From positions 2,356,001-2,420,000 of the forward strand of contig OX596337.1 in NCBI GenBank assembly GCA_951394405.1: a stretch of DNA of 64,000 bases, in the 5' to 3' direction. The notes below the pieces were generated by a model, which saw only the letters and a list, made by a program, of their open reading frames with translations, did no database searches and was not told where the DNA came from. Of the stretch, positions 10,154 to 23,289 are shown piece after piece. The stretch's first letter is position 1, and the number at the start of each line of letters is the position of its first letter. A program made the position numbers and the translations under genes. This DNA is from Coprinellus micaceus. Taxonomy: Eukaryota > Basidiomycota > Agaricomycetes > Agaricales > Psathyrellaceae.

Positions 10154-12056
10154 TTAGTGGAACAGCTCCGGGTGATGTTCCGGCTCATTCAACCACCGGA
10201 AGATCTCCGTGTGGCCGATGCCCCCGCTCATGAGTGCCTGCCCATGCTTTGCGTCGGGGTCGTAGCACAGGTTTTTGCGGATGCCGTGGGAGGTGAGGTA
10301 GCGTTTGATGCGCTGGAAATGTAAACAGTAAACAACCATGTCCAATACCACGATAAGAAGAGCATACCGTAGCGTTGATGATCGAGTCCTGCCCGCCCAT
10401 AACAAACAACGTCTTGTTCGGATCCTTCGCGTTCGGGATCTCCTCGTACCACAGCGAGTTTGATACCCAGTCGAAATGTCTTTGGAGGAGGTTGGCAACG
10501 CCGAGCTCTGTACCGACAAAATACTTCATGAGGAGCTCGATGCCGGTTTTGGGTGTTCGGTAGAGGAAATTGTAGCATACATCTACAACAGTTAGGAAAG
10601 GCAAAAGACTAGCGATGTCGGAATCGCGTACCTCCTTCCCAAGAGCAGAACGTGACTGGGTCGACGAAACATGACCGCTTGACAATCCGTGGGTGGTTCT
10701 TGAGGATCCACGCGTGGATGTACGAGCCGCTGCATTTATGTTAACGGGATGCATGCGGCGGAGAGCCCGAAAAAGGCTTACTTGGAATGGCTGAGCAACG
10801 TCACACCGTGTTTCTTGGCATTCAACGCCTTCGCCACCCTGATCTCATCCTCCTCCTCATACTCCGTCGAGTCCCCATAATAATCATGTCCATCAATCCA
10901 ATCCAGCTTCTTGAGCAACGCCGTCAATTTCTCCCCAAACTGGTGCCGGTTGGGAGGTTTGAGGAAGTGCGGGTGGAAGATATCCTGGCTAATGTGAGGC
11001 TGGATAATGACAAGGATTGGGCGGTCGGCGACGGATTGGAAGAGGTGGGAGAGTGTGAGGTGGTATTGCACGAGACCCAAACCGAGCCCGTGGATGAAGA
11101 CGAGGGGGCGAGGATCGTTGAAGTGATCCCATCCACCCGCAGGATAGCGGATTAGGTACCTATGGTCAGGGGTTAGCCGTCCTGTCTAGAAAGGGAATAT
11201 GTGACAGAAGGCGCACTCTAAACCATTGTGCCTGCCGTGACGAACGTTGTACTCGCGCAGGTAGTGACCCCGGAGCCACCAATTCGCCGACTTGACCAAA
11301 GCGTAGAAGGCGAAGGGACGGGACCAAATTTGGACGGGGTCGATTGTCAAAGTCATCGCGGACAGGGACGGGTTCTCCCCCTCCTCGAGCTGGCACCCGA
11401 GCCGCTTCTGTAAGAGGTCGAGCGCCGAATCCACGACCTTGCGGTACTGTGCGGGGACCTTGTCTGGTTCTGGAAGTTCGGAGTTGTACATGGCCCAATA
11501 GAGCCACCGCTCGACGTTCTGGCGCTTGACGTGTGACCAGGGGACTTTGCAGAACCAAGTCCTGAGGCAGTTCCTGAAATCGATAGCTCGGGGGTCGTGG
11601 GGTTGGAGCCTGATGATTTCTTCCTCTGGGGACCCTGGGCGCTCAGTAAAGAGCGACTCGTGGTCCCCGCCGTCTTCGGGCAGGCTGGCCATTCCAGCTT
11701 GGAGCATGCGCTGGAAGGCGACCTGGATGTCGGCAATGTCAGCTGGTGTGAAGGGCGAGGGACCAGCGACATGTGTTGCCAGGTGGTAGTGGTGGAGACT
11801 GAAGAGGACCTGAAGCTGTGATGAGTGCGAGCGTCTTGCACAGGGGACGGTAGCTGACCTCGCAGAGAGCGAGAAAAAAGGATGTCTTGCCTGCGACCCC
11901 AAAGAACCAGACACGGCCGGTGAACAGCGAGTAGGCGACGAAGAGCCACGATGCTGGGACGAGCGACCAGAGGGGGAGGACCACTGCGAACAGGGCAGCG
12001 TAGAACGACCAGTCGCGGGTCCTCGCTGGCTCTGGCGTTTCCGAGATATCGTCCAT
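10154..12056 (-). CDS. Membrane-anchored alpha/beta hydrolase, substrate unknown
   Basis: Six exons (12056-11859, 11815-11217, 11159-10782, 10729-10632, 10582-10368, 10312-10154) give 548 residues. Residues about 17-60 form two hydrophobic segments (WSFYAALFAVVLPLWSLVPA, then WLFVAYSLFT), so it is probably tethered to a membrane. A helical region with tryptophan-rich patches follows (RWLYWAMYNSELPEP, NWWLRGHYLREYNVRHG). The catalytic fold starts near LVFIHGLGLG. The nucleophile elbow reads LLSHSNGSY, so the usual GxSxG is SxSxG. A possible acid is Asp in VMGGQDSIINA; the His could be in GHTEIF. The mature start was chosen at the ATG giving MDDISETPE; an upstream ATG at 12091 is out of frame. 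Such proteins are widespread in basidiomycetes without assigned function. It is divergent from IDH1 with 124 bases between starts. Confidence 0.85.
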
Positions 12057-12180
12057 GGGCAACCCGGCGGCAGTTCCCAGAATGTATTCAATATGATGGC
12101 GACACGTGACGGCGATAGGGCCAGCTCCTGTCCACCGTCAGCGTTGGCCAGATTATTTTCGTTTCTCTCCGACGGCCACC

Positions 12181-13764
12181 ATGTTGCGCAGTGCCTTCTC
12201 CTCCGTCCGTCCCTCGGCGCTCAAGCACGTATGTCCTCCAGAATGTCCACCCATTGTCCCCGCTCACCCACCCCAGACCCGCCTCTCCTCCACCCTCTCC
12301 TCCTCTGCCTTCCCGAGAATCAGCGCAATCGACAGAGTACGTTCCGTCTATAGCCCCCGCTTCCCCTCATCCCCCAGCTCATCGTCCGCGACAGCCCGGC
12401 ACCAAGTACGGCGGCACCCACACCGTATGTCCCACTAGTCCTCCCCCTTGAACCCCACCGCCGACTTTTCCCGCACAGGTCACCCTCATCCCCGGAGATG
12501 GTGTCGGTGCAGAGATCACAGAGTCCGTCAAGGAGATCTTCAACTCTGCCAACGCTCCCATTGAGTGGGAGCAGTACGACGTCTCTGGTGTCTCGTCCTC
12601 CGGTGAGGCCCTCTTCAAGCAGGCCATGGACTCCTTGAAGCGCAACAAGGTCGGGCTGAAGGGTACGCCACCGCTTATCTTCTTGTCCTATCGTGCCAGG
12701 CCCTAAAACGCGCTCGCTCTAGGAATCCTCTTCACCCCCATCTCCCAGTCGGGCCACATTTCATGGAACGTCGCCATGCGCCAGCAACTCGACATCTACG
12801 CCTCCGTCGTCCTCTGCAAGTCCCTCCCCGGCTTCCCTACCCGCCACCCCAATGTCGACTTTGCCATCATCCGAGAGAACACCGAGGGTGAATACTCTGG
12901 CCTCGAGCACCAGTCCTACCCTGGTGTCGTGGAGAACCTCAAAATATCCACCCGCGCCAAGGCCGAGCGCATCTCGCGTTTCGCCTTTGACTTTGCCCTC
13001 AAGAACGGACGCAAGGTGCGTTTCCACCCTTTCCCGTTCTCACCCGCCCCCATGCAGCGTGTTGATCCATGTGCAGAAAGTTACTTGCGTGCACAAGGCC
13101 AACATCATGAAGCTTGGTGATGGCCTTTTCCTCAACACCTTCCGCCGCGTCGCCGAGGACTACAAGTCCATGGGCATTGAGTTCAACGACATGATTGTCG
13201 ACAACACGTACGGCCCCTCTCTTCCTTCGCGCCAAGCTCATTCCCATCTGATCCACCTTGTAGCTCCATGCAGCTTGTCGCCCGCCCCGGCCAATTCGAC
13301 GTCATGGTCATGCCCAACTTGTACGGTGCCATCGTCTCCAACATCGGTGCTGCCCTGGTCGGTGGCCCTGGTGTTGTTCCGGGATGCAACGTCGGACGCG
13401 TGAGTATCTGTTGATGCATCCCCAAAAACAAGCCATACGATATTGATGGAACTGTTTTGCAGGAATACGCGCTCTTCGAGCCCGGTTGCCGTCACGTCGC
13501 CAGCGACATCCAGGGTACCAACACTGCCAACCCTACAGCTATGATCCTCAGCGCGACCATGATGCTCCGACACCTCGGGTGAGTGCTCCGAAATCGTTCC
13601 GTTGCCTCCGATACTCACGTCTATGCCATAGTCTTGACGACCTCGCCAACAAGATCGCCTCTGCCACCTTCAACGTTATCAATGAGGGCAAGGTCAGGAC
13701 GGCCGACATGGGCGGTGCCTCGACCACCTCTGACTTCACTACCGCCGTCATTGAGAAGCTCTAA
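12181..13764 (+). CDS. IDH1: Isocitrate dehydrogenase [NAD] regulatory subunit 1, mitochondrial
   Basis: Nine exons (12181-12228, 12277-12336, 12395-12424, 12479-12662, 12723-13015, 13077-13207, 13264-13399, 13463-13578, 13632-13764) give 376 residues. A Ser/Arg-rich presequence of about 36 residues precedes [19 protein letters not shown]. Family motifs: [48 protein letters not shown], and a C-terminal [20 protein letters not shown]1 rather than IDH2 is indicated by [16 protein letters not shown] where IDH2 has [15 protein letters not shown], and by VVLCKS where the catalytic subunit has the isocitrate-binding Arg of NVRPC. In yeast this subunit carries the allosteric AMP/citrate site. The three shortest exons at the 5' end are the least certain; exon 3 ([10 protein letters not shown]) is fixed by frame. 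The partner IDH2 is at 56.9-58.7 kb. Confidence 0.95.
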
Positions 13765-14069
13765 GCTCTGACTGACGGCACTAAACTGTAAGCGCTGAGC
13801 CAAGTGCTTGGCCTCCTGGTGATTTAACAAAACGCGTGTGTTAGAGTACTGGAACGGCCACCATCTAGATAGATTTACCTAGACTTTGTGTTATCTACTG
13901 TCGAACACTGCCTGTCATATTCTTTGGACAAACGCTGACTATATTTTCATGTGTAGATGAAGGGCTGTTGGACAAAATGGCTGTTGGAAACATGTGGTAA
14001 GTATGTGAAATGGTGCTGATGATACATAATGCAGATACAAAGCCAGACAGCAAGAGTGGCAGGGTGCGA
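13765..14069. other. Intergenic region between convergent IDH1 and RdRP
   Basis: About 305 bases that should carry both 3' untranslated regions. I see no reading frame, repeat or structured element in it. Confidence 0.6.
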
Positions 14070-17000
14070 TCAGGAGGGAGGGAGCTTGAGATTCATCATC
14101 TCGTAGAATTTCTTCGCAACCGGCTTATAATCACCCAGCGACTTGGCCTTCAACTCGCTCAAGTCCCGAAACGCGACATCCCACGGAAACCTCGACCACC
14201 ACACCCTGCTCTTCCCGCTCGTTCCCTCCACCATCTTCACCATATCATCCAGGGTGAACTCCTCGGTCTGGAAATCCTTGCGGTACGCGTCGTATAGATA
14301 CGCATACGACGCCTTGACGCTGTTCACCGCCTCAGTGGTCATGATCATCTCCTCTGGGTTGGGAGCACTGGCGAAGCGCCGTGAGGCGGCCCGTAAGACG
14401 TCCTGCCGATATTCGATGTTGCGGTTGGTGAACGCGCTGTCGGATTCGTGAGTTTTTCCCTTGCCGTTCCGTGTCTTGGATGTTTCCTTCTCTGGGGATG
14501 GAGGAGCTCCAGAGCCGGGACGGGACGCCCCAGCATGCGTTGACGTGTGCCACAAGGAATACTCGCTCTGAACGTGCTCGTGGATGAGCTCAAGGTCCTC
14601 GCGGTAGGCCGACCTCACCCCTGGCCTCGAGCACTTGAGCTTTCTCGCCGCCTCCCTGAAAGGCTTCGACAAGGCCGTATCCTCCGTATCAGGCTGAAAC
14701 GCCCCCAGCTCCGTTTCGATCCTTGCGATGTGAATATCAGCTTGGACCTTCGCTTCGCCGAGCAATTCATCCATGATGAAGGGTCCCAGGCTTGGGTCAC
14801 GTTCCAAAGGGCGCATATTGGTCTCGTTGAAGAGACCAGAGGTTCCTTTCCACGCGGGTGCAACGTTGAATGTCTTCATATCCTTGGTGTAGATGTCGTG
14901 TTTGACCGTAACCCCCGACTTGGAAGAGTCCATGACCGTGCAGAACCTGGCCAATAACGTCAACTGAACGATTCGAGGTCTTCGACACCGAAAACTCACA
15001 TATGTGCCAGTTGACGCGTCGTCTCGTGCCGGTAGCCCAACTGGTACACCGCGCGCTCGTGGCAGGTGGAATAAGCGCCCACCTCCGAGTGGGTGCGGAG
15101 CGAGGCAAGGCACCGATCTTGCATAAGAGAAATCTGTTCTGGCTCCGGGAGCCCTTCGATTTCCTCCAAGAATTCGGATACACTCTCTACGTTCTTGTCA
15201 AAGCACTCTGACGTGTCTTTCGGAGCCTTGGCGTAGGAGTCGGGCGCGTTGGTGAAAGGTTCGACAAGTATGGGATCCCAGATAACTATTGCCTTGTCGC
15301 CGTCGTAGTCGCCTAATAGGGGCTATCAGCTATATACTCATAACAAAACTAGCTCAAAATACCTCCACCGAGCCAATCGGCCGCCCTGCGCGGCCCTTGT
15401 GTTGACAGGACGATGGTATCCCGTTTAGAGTCGAGTTGTGGTATATCCACTGCTTTGAACTGAATGAGAGCGTTAGCCCGGGAGCATTTACCAACCATAG
15501 CTATGCATGCCTCACCTTGCGGACATCTGTTGGTAGTTTACACGGATACCGGGCGACCAGAGCATCGCCAACGAGGGCATCCGTCATCGTTCCATCTGGG
15601 CGCTTGAACACGCACTTCGAACTTCGAACACTGATTTCGTCTGCTTTCAAGCATCCGCTCCTGTCTGGTTCGCCTTTCAGCCCCACGCTCCGAGGTAAAT
15701 GGAATGAGAGACACCTACCAGGTTCGATAAAAGCGGTAGCGGACAACTGTACGTCAATCCTGATCGTCTGTTTCTCGCGCCGTACCGCATCCATAACCGT
15801 CATGCGCAGCTTCTCCCGTAGAACTGGACACGAGTCGGGAGTGAAACCAGCATCCAGAAGGGCAGCGATGGTCTCGGGAAGTGACGCGGGCTGACCGCTG
15901 ATTGGGTCCGGCTCCCATCGTGAGGCACGTCGGCTGTCGTCGACCGCGTCCCCAAGGCTTTCGTTGTCGTCTACTTCGGTGCTCTCGCAGACATCTCGTT
16001 CACTCCATCCCTTCACCCGAGCTGAGCCAGAGTTCTCCCGGGCCAGGCGAGCCGCTATCACGCCCCTGGTTGTGACGATGTGTTTCCATAGGCGCTGGAG
16101 GACATATTCGTCGTCTTTTGATTTGGAGCACCATTCGAGGAATGGACCGACGAGCCCTTCAAAGCTGGTCTTGAGGAGAGAGACGAACGCCGACAGCGGG
16201 ACCCCATTGTCGGCGAGGTTGATCAGTATTTCGGAAGAAACTCGGGTCCCAATGCGAATGTGGGAGATTCGGAGGAGGTCTATCGCAAGATGAGCGGGGT
16301 CGTTGTCTCCTGGGGGGTACTTGATTTTAATTTGGGACGGTGTGAGGTATAGGATTGGTTCTTCGGCCAAGTCGTGAACGTCTTCAGTGAGTAATCCCTG
16401 AATCGGTGCGGTTATCGTTCCGTCAATGCCGGTATCCTGGAACTTGGGCTCACCTTTGCTCCATGAACACGTACCTGCACAGCACATGCGTCTTGCTTCG
16501 ATGGATGGTAATGCGCAAGTTTGCGCTTCAGCGCACGGTTCATTGTACCAGCCCCGTCTGTCATGTTCGCCCCTGTAGCCGGGTTAACTGCGAATACACG
16601 CGTTAAAAAAGTGAAAATGTGTGAGTCCAGGCCATACCGATATCATCTATGAATCTGATGTTCTCTTTCTGTGGTAGGAAACCTGGGACCGAGGTCGAAA
16701 GCATCAGTGTCAAGCGGGAGACCCATTTGGACATTGCCTATCCATTTATGGTCAGGCTTCGCTCTTCCATGATCATGATCGGATTGTGCTCACCTGGTCC
16801 CCATTCAGCTCGAATGGATTATACCACCGGAGGAACTCCAAAAACGACATTCCGTCCTCGTGAGCCTCCCCCGTGAGCCTTTCCTCGCTAAAATCCCAGA
16901 CCTCGTTTGTCCTGATGAAGAAGACGGTGTCCTCCTTGACATAGAACGCTCTGTACACTGACCCCCACAGGACGAGCGGTCGTTTACAGTAGTCGAGAAA

Positions 17001-18459
17001 CTCCTGCCCGAGCCTTCCGAGTTTTGAGGCACTGGGAAGCTTCATCCGGAAGAGGCACCTACTTCCAAATCGCCTCGTGAGTTGGGTAGAATGTCCGAGG
17101 GTCAGTCTTTCGAGTTTCATGGTGCAACCATCCTCGTTCCCGTCAATGACTATGCCCCCTAAATGAACCTTGCCGCCGAACCATCCAGAAGGATTTCCAT
17201 CTCCGTCGAACCCAGTGCATCCATATGGTCCGCTAGCGGCGTTTTCCCTGTCGATCTCTTCACATGCATCCTGACGACCCTCAATCCATCTTTCTACGTA
17301 GAGTAAAACGAAAGCGACTTGTACTCACCTGCGCTCTGTGCCCTTTATCGTATGGGAAGTTCGCCGGGTCGCCTAGGATTAGCAGTGAGCACGATGTGCA
17401 CGATGGTGACCAGGATCCGCGTACCTGCTTCGTTTTCCCTCTCCGTTTCCTCTCTCATTTGAGACATAGCGGCTACATTCGTCTGGCACTTCTTCAACTG
17501 GATTAGGCTATCGAAACTGATCTCTTTGAACCCGTACCGCATCAGATGGCATTGGGCAGAGAATTGCAGTTGGCGGAATATAGTGCCACTCAATGGCGGA
17601 GGGCTCTAAAGTTGTGTTATTTTGTAAAACGGACACACAGAGTGGACTGAGAATTACCATTATAATAGGGTCAATGGCAGGGCGCGTCGCGTGGGGCTCG
17701 TAGCGTGTTCGACGGGGGGGTCTCGATCTCTCGACGGCTTCTTCATCCTCTGCTTTGCGCTTGAGACTCGCCATAGGAAGGTGCTGCAAGCGGAAGCCAG
17801 AGCCCGAACTCGAGCCTGAGGCAAAAGTGAGCGGAGAGGGTTGAGGAGCACTGAAAACGGACGCGGGTCCGCCTCTTGGACTATTTCCCTCCGTGCATGG
17901 AGGAGTAGGGAGTCCTCGTCCTGCGGCTAACCCAGAACGGTTGTCGTCCTGCCTTTGGGGTGTCCTGGGGCGCTGAAGGGAGTCCCGTGGGTCCCCTGGT
18001 ATAGGATATTAGTAGCCTGAGCGACCAGTACCAAATTGACCAAAGCAGGGCTTACAGGACGCTGTCGCATCCTCGGTATAGTTATCCCCCATGATATGAT
18101 CCGGAGAATCCTGACCAAAATATTAGATCATTGGCCCCAACTTCCTCTCCTTGAACTCACGTCGTCGTTAGCAGACATGTTCTCATCGTAAGCTTCGATG
18201 GCGTCGTCAATGTTCTCCTCGCCAAAGTCATATTCAGATGGCGTCTGTACTGAAGTTGATATCTGGTAGCTCCCCTAAAAAGGATCAGGCACATACCCTA
18301 GGGGCAACGGTCACGAAAGGATCGTCCTCCAGACCTTGAACCCGAAGACAATGAGCTTCACGACGGCTGGCAATCTCCAAGTGTAGGTCACTCACCGTGA
18401 AGGTCATTTATGTCAAGCTCGATGCCTGGAGGGCGGCGGCTGGAATCCATGCCGTTCAT
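14070..18459 (-). CDS. RdRP: Cellular RNA-dependent RNA polymerase (QDE-1/RDP type), RNA silencing
   Basis: Fourteen exons: 18459-18396, 18355-18297, 18244-18161, 18110-18056, 17995-17658, 17605-17425, 17372-17329, 17270-16794, 16737-16638, 16587-16454, 16397-15516, 15459-15363, 15312-15000, 14946-14070. They give 1234 residues, normal for fungal RdRPs. Residues 1 to ~190 are low-complexity, with a basic KRK patch. The conserved core follows: FGSRCLFRMKLPS, NMTDGAGTMNRAL, AVQVRVHGAKG, ARYPCKLPTDVRK, and the catalytic loop GGGDYDGDKAIVIWD with three aspartates at 840, 842 and 844. After it come a MDSSKSGVTVK segment and a C-terminal helical tail. These enzymes copy single-stranded RNA into the double-stranded substrate of Dicer. 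The intron at 15362-15313 splits the second Gly codon just before DYDGD. Exons 2-3 are the least certain. A 57-base stretch at 15717-15661 could be spliced but is in frame and fits the family, so it is kept. Confidence 0.93.
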
Positions 18460-19792
18460 TGCTAAATCGTTGTCAGGAACTCAAGTTCCGCAGTGTGCAG
18501 TGAAGGAGATGGTGGGGTTAAAGGAAAGGGAAGGAAAGGACGAGAGAGAAAGCAGAAATGTACCCCCTCTAGTTATATAGCAAATCCAAGAGCAACATGC
18601 TCCGCTTCAACCGTGAGGACATCCCGCCTATGTTCATATCGAGTAAGCTTCTACATGTTTATCGAGCTCAACATGTCGGGGTGCGCTTCGGAGTGCGGTC
18701 ACGTTGAACGTGCCCACACTCCAACTTACCCTGTTGACAGTTCGAACGCGATCTCCTGACCTTCTGGTATTCTTGGTAGGCTTCCTCCTGGAAATTTGGC
18801 CGCCCTGATAATCGTTCCGCCATATGTCGGGGCCTGAGAAGACACGAGGCTAGGCGCTACGGTCGAAGCGCGAAGCCTGAATTTCAGTGCCAAGTTTTTC
18901 TTTGGTGGGGGGGGGGGGGGGGGGGGTCCACCAAAAAAAAAAAGGAAAAAGGAAAAAACCCCAAACAAGAGAGAAAGGTTAGGAAACGTAGCTTTGCGAG
19001 CTTGCGAGCTGACATTGGTCAACCGGCCAATCGAGCTCCCTCCGCGTGCGATGCGTAGAGAAGAAGAGATAGGTCTGTCCCCACGGGTGCAGAGACGTCC
19101 CAAACTTTATATCATTGCCAGTGGCAGTCATATAAAGTTCAGGCTACTCTGTGCGAAGTCGATTGCTCGAACTAAGCCCAACTTAATCTGAGCTTAGCGC
19201 TAACAAGGGTTTCGACGGGATCCATCAAGAGGCTCTTTAGAGGCTTGAATCCGGGGCAATTTCATCGAACTCGGTTTCGACCTCGTCGCGGTGCCCCCAC
19301 TACTGAGATTCGGGATGGCGCTCATTGGCAGGATAAGAATCATGATGGTGCTGAGGGTTAGAGGTACCCCCCGCAGAATGCATTGGACGGCTCTCCCCCA
19401 AGCTCATGGATGCATGGTGGGGAGAGGGATGAGGGAGATCAGTGATCTCAACTCAGGTCTTGCCTGTAACATGCGGACACCGCGTGTTGTCTAACGTGAC
19501 CTCTGCCTCGCGTTCCCTCAGACGTGATTCACTGGACTGCGCACACAGCTTAAACGGGAAGGCAGAGCAGCGTCATGGGTCCCCGCAAGTGCATAGAAGC
19601 ACGAGCCCATCCGATTCTCGAGTCACAAGCGGAAGGCAATGGAGTCATATCGGCGTGCGAAGGTATGATTACAAGGTGTGTCTCATTCGTCAGAGAAAGC
19701 TAGGGATAGCGAACAACGAACTTCAGAGAAGGCCACGAGACAACAAGAGAGTATACAATACGATATATAATACAAGGTAAGAGCCAGAACTC
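18460..19792. other. Long intergenic region upstream of RdRP
   Basis: About 1.3 kb between the RdRP start and the PEP4 stop, both on the minus strand, so it holds the RdRP promoter and the PEP4 3' end. Apart from the G/A homopolymer listed separately I see no gene, terminal repeats or transposase fragment. Open frames on both strands are short and lack domain-like sequence. Confidence 0.55.
18901..18943. repeat. Homopolymer tract: 20 G then 11 A, flanked by complementary arms
   Basis: TTTGGTGG opens into an uninterrupted run of 20 G (18907-18926); this is followed by TCCACCAAA and a run of A (18933-18943), then AAAGG-type purine repeats. The arms TTTGGTGG and CCACCAAA are exact reverse complements, so either strand could fold as a hairpin around the tract, and the G run could form a quadruplex. 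It lies about 450 bases upstream of the RdRP start codon. An assembly or sequencing artefact is possible. Confidence 0.75.
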
Positions 19793-21290
<1,498 letters not shown>

Positions 21291-21342
21291 GGCGGTCGAC
21301 TGGGAACCTGCACTGCGCTTCCCCCCCTTTTGAACCACCGGG

Positions 21343-21355
21343 TCATGTCACATGA
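21343..21355. promoter_or_regulatory. 13 bp palindrome in the PEP4 / bromodomain-gene shared promoter
   Basis: TCATGT-C-ACATGA is a perfect inverted repeat with a one-base centre, in the 98 bases between the two divergent start codons. It contains CACATG/CATGTG, related to bHLH E-boxes. Function is inferred only from symmetry and position. Confidence 0.35.
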
Positions 21356-21388
21356 TGCCCACCCCATCATTCCTCCTCTCCTCCCGCC

Positions 21389-23289
21389 ATGTCCGCACGA
21401 GCCTCCCGCCGCGCTGCCCACTTCGACTTTTCCTCCCTCTCCAACATCGAATGTCTGCTCATCGCACAGGCTGTCCACGAGTATGGCACAGTCTGGAGCT
21501 CCATATCCAAGCTCATGGCCAAGCATGCCCTCGTCTCCCGGCCCAAGAACTTCTTCACCCCCACAGTAAGTCCAATTGGATTCTGACGCGACGTTGCCTC
21601 ATCCTATGTAGCTGTGCAGCTCTATCTACGAACACCTGATACAGGATGCGGGATTGGAGCGGTGGGCCATTTCCCCAGACGCTAGTTGACAAGTGCTGAC
21701 CCGAGATGTATGCAGGACCGAAGCAGCCGCCGCGCCAAAGGGTACGTGGCTAGTGCGCCTGGACGTTCCAATTTACCAACATAACCTCCCCAGCTCCCGA
21801 GAACCTAGCCTTGGCCCAGAAACGTTTTCAAATTCGCTTCGAAGAGCTCGTCGGCCTCATCAAGGCGGAAGAATCAAAGTTCAAGACCGTTATGAAGGAG
21901 ATCGAGGAAATCAAGGCTGGACATTGGGATAGTGGCTTGAAAGCCAGGCTTAGCGGCACGCCCGCTGCTGTAAGTGTGCGTCCGCTCACTGGTTCCCTGC
22001 CGCTCACGAATGAGAAGGCTGTCGAACGAGATACAACTGAGGATGCCCCTGAAGCCACTGAAGATGATGCCGATGCAGACGCTACTTCAGAACCAGAGGA
22101 AAATGTCGAAGAGTCTGGCGAGCCCGAAGAGGAGGATGCAATGGATGACGAAGCCTCGCAGCCAGCCGAGGAGGAAGCAAAGTCGGACGACGAAGACGAG
22201 GAGGCAGATGCAGGAACCGAAGAACCTGAAGAGCCGCTTGAAGACAACAGCGAGGTAAATGAATCTGCCAACGAGGCCGATGAAACCTCCAAAGAAGCAG
22301 AGGGCGAAGCAGACAAGCAAGGTGAATCCTCTGAGGACGAACCTCTACAGGTTGTTCGACGCTCGACGCGACGTAAGTCGTCAGCTGCCTCCACCGCCCC
22401 GCCCGCACCATCAAGAGGCAGACGTCGTCAACGTGCCCTCAAGGAAGAGCAGGAATCGGCGGCTGAGAGTGGTGCAGAGGCCGAAGCCTCTGAAGATGCT
22501 GGCCAGGAGGAGGAAGAGGCCCCAAGCTCGCCTGGGGAGCCACGGACACGAGACGGTGAGTTCTCATCGTCTTTTATCCTTTCCTACCCCAGGGGGTTCA
22601 CGTATATCCCAGGAAAACGCAAAGCCGCCTTCTCAGACGACGCACGAGATTCAAAACGCCCTCGCGAAGACTCGGAAATTCCGGAGGAAGAGGAAGAACC
22701 AACTAGTACGCGGGTTCGGCCTCTCCCATCCCTTCATCTCTCACAAATCCTCATTGTTCCTCTTGTAGCGACCACAAGGGCGAGCGGGCGCAAAGGGAGC
22801 CAAAAGGTCATCGGGCCCTCCCCCTCCGCGTCTACCTCCGCCGGCCCAGCCCCCGCGCCAGCCTCAACCACGGCGACAGAAGGACTCCCAAACAAGAAAT
22901 TCCAAAACGTCATCGGCCTCCTCCACCAGCAAATCTCGACGCACCGCAACGGTACGATCTTCCACCACCCGATCAAGACAGGCGACGCGCCAGACTATTA
23001 CGACATCGTGAAGAGGCCGATGGACTTGAAGACGATCAAGCAGCGCGTGAAGGATGGGGCGATATCGAATTCGTTGGAGTATCAGAGGGACGTTTATTTG
23101 ATGTTTGCGAATGCTATGATGTATAACAGACCAGGGAGCGACGTCTACACTATGGCGGAAGATGTGAGTAGCTCTCTGGCTTCGCCGAACGAGTGCTCAC
23201 ATTGATCACTTCCATAGATGATGCACGATAGCGAATTGGCTATCAAGAACTACAAGCAGACAGAGGGTTTTAGAGCCCAACGGTCGTAG
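21389..23289 (+). CDS. Bromodomain protein, probable NuA4 subunit (Bdc1/BRD8-like)
   Basis: Seven exons (21389-21565, 21612-21661, 21716-21741, 21794-22555, 22613-22705, 22769-23163, 23218-23289) give 524 residues. The N-terminus (to about residue 60) contains a SANT/Myb-like helix, IECLLIAQAVHEYGTVWSSIS. A charged coiled coil around residues 85-125 follows (KRFQIRFEELVGLIKAEE), then a long Glu/Asp-rich low-complexity region (about 150-260) and basic KRK/RGRRR patches. A single bromodomain fills the C-terminus (about 411-520): FHHPIKTGDAPDYYDIVKRPMDL and AMMYNRPGSDVY, with the acetyl-lysine-binding Asn in YNRP. An N-terminal SANT-like region plus a terminal bromodomain fits fission yeast Bdc1 and animal BRD8, both NuA4/TIP60 subunits, rather than the double-bromodomain BET proteins. 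It converges on TRA1, another NuA4 subunit. Confidence 0.85.

Noticed and set aside
11186..12091. 301-codon minus-strand open frame starting at an ATG upstream of the hydrolase
   Set aside because: Its N-terminal part is the wrong frame of exon 1; only the part from about 11815 is coding. The real start in frame is 12056.
15661..15717. Possible extra intron in RdRP exon 11 (GTAGGT...GACAG)
   Set aside because: Removing it breaks the frame, and the retained sequence GEPDRSGCLKADEI fits the conserved region before the catalytic loop.
18460..19792. Solo LTR or transposon remnant upstream of RdRP
   Set aside because: No terminal inverted or direct repeats, target duplication or transposase fragment could be seen by eye.
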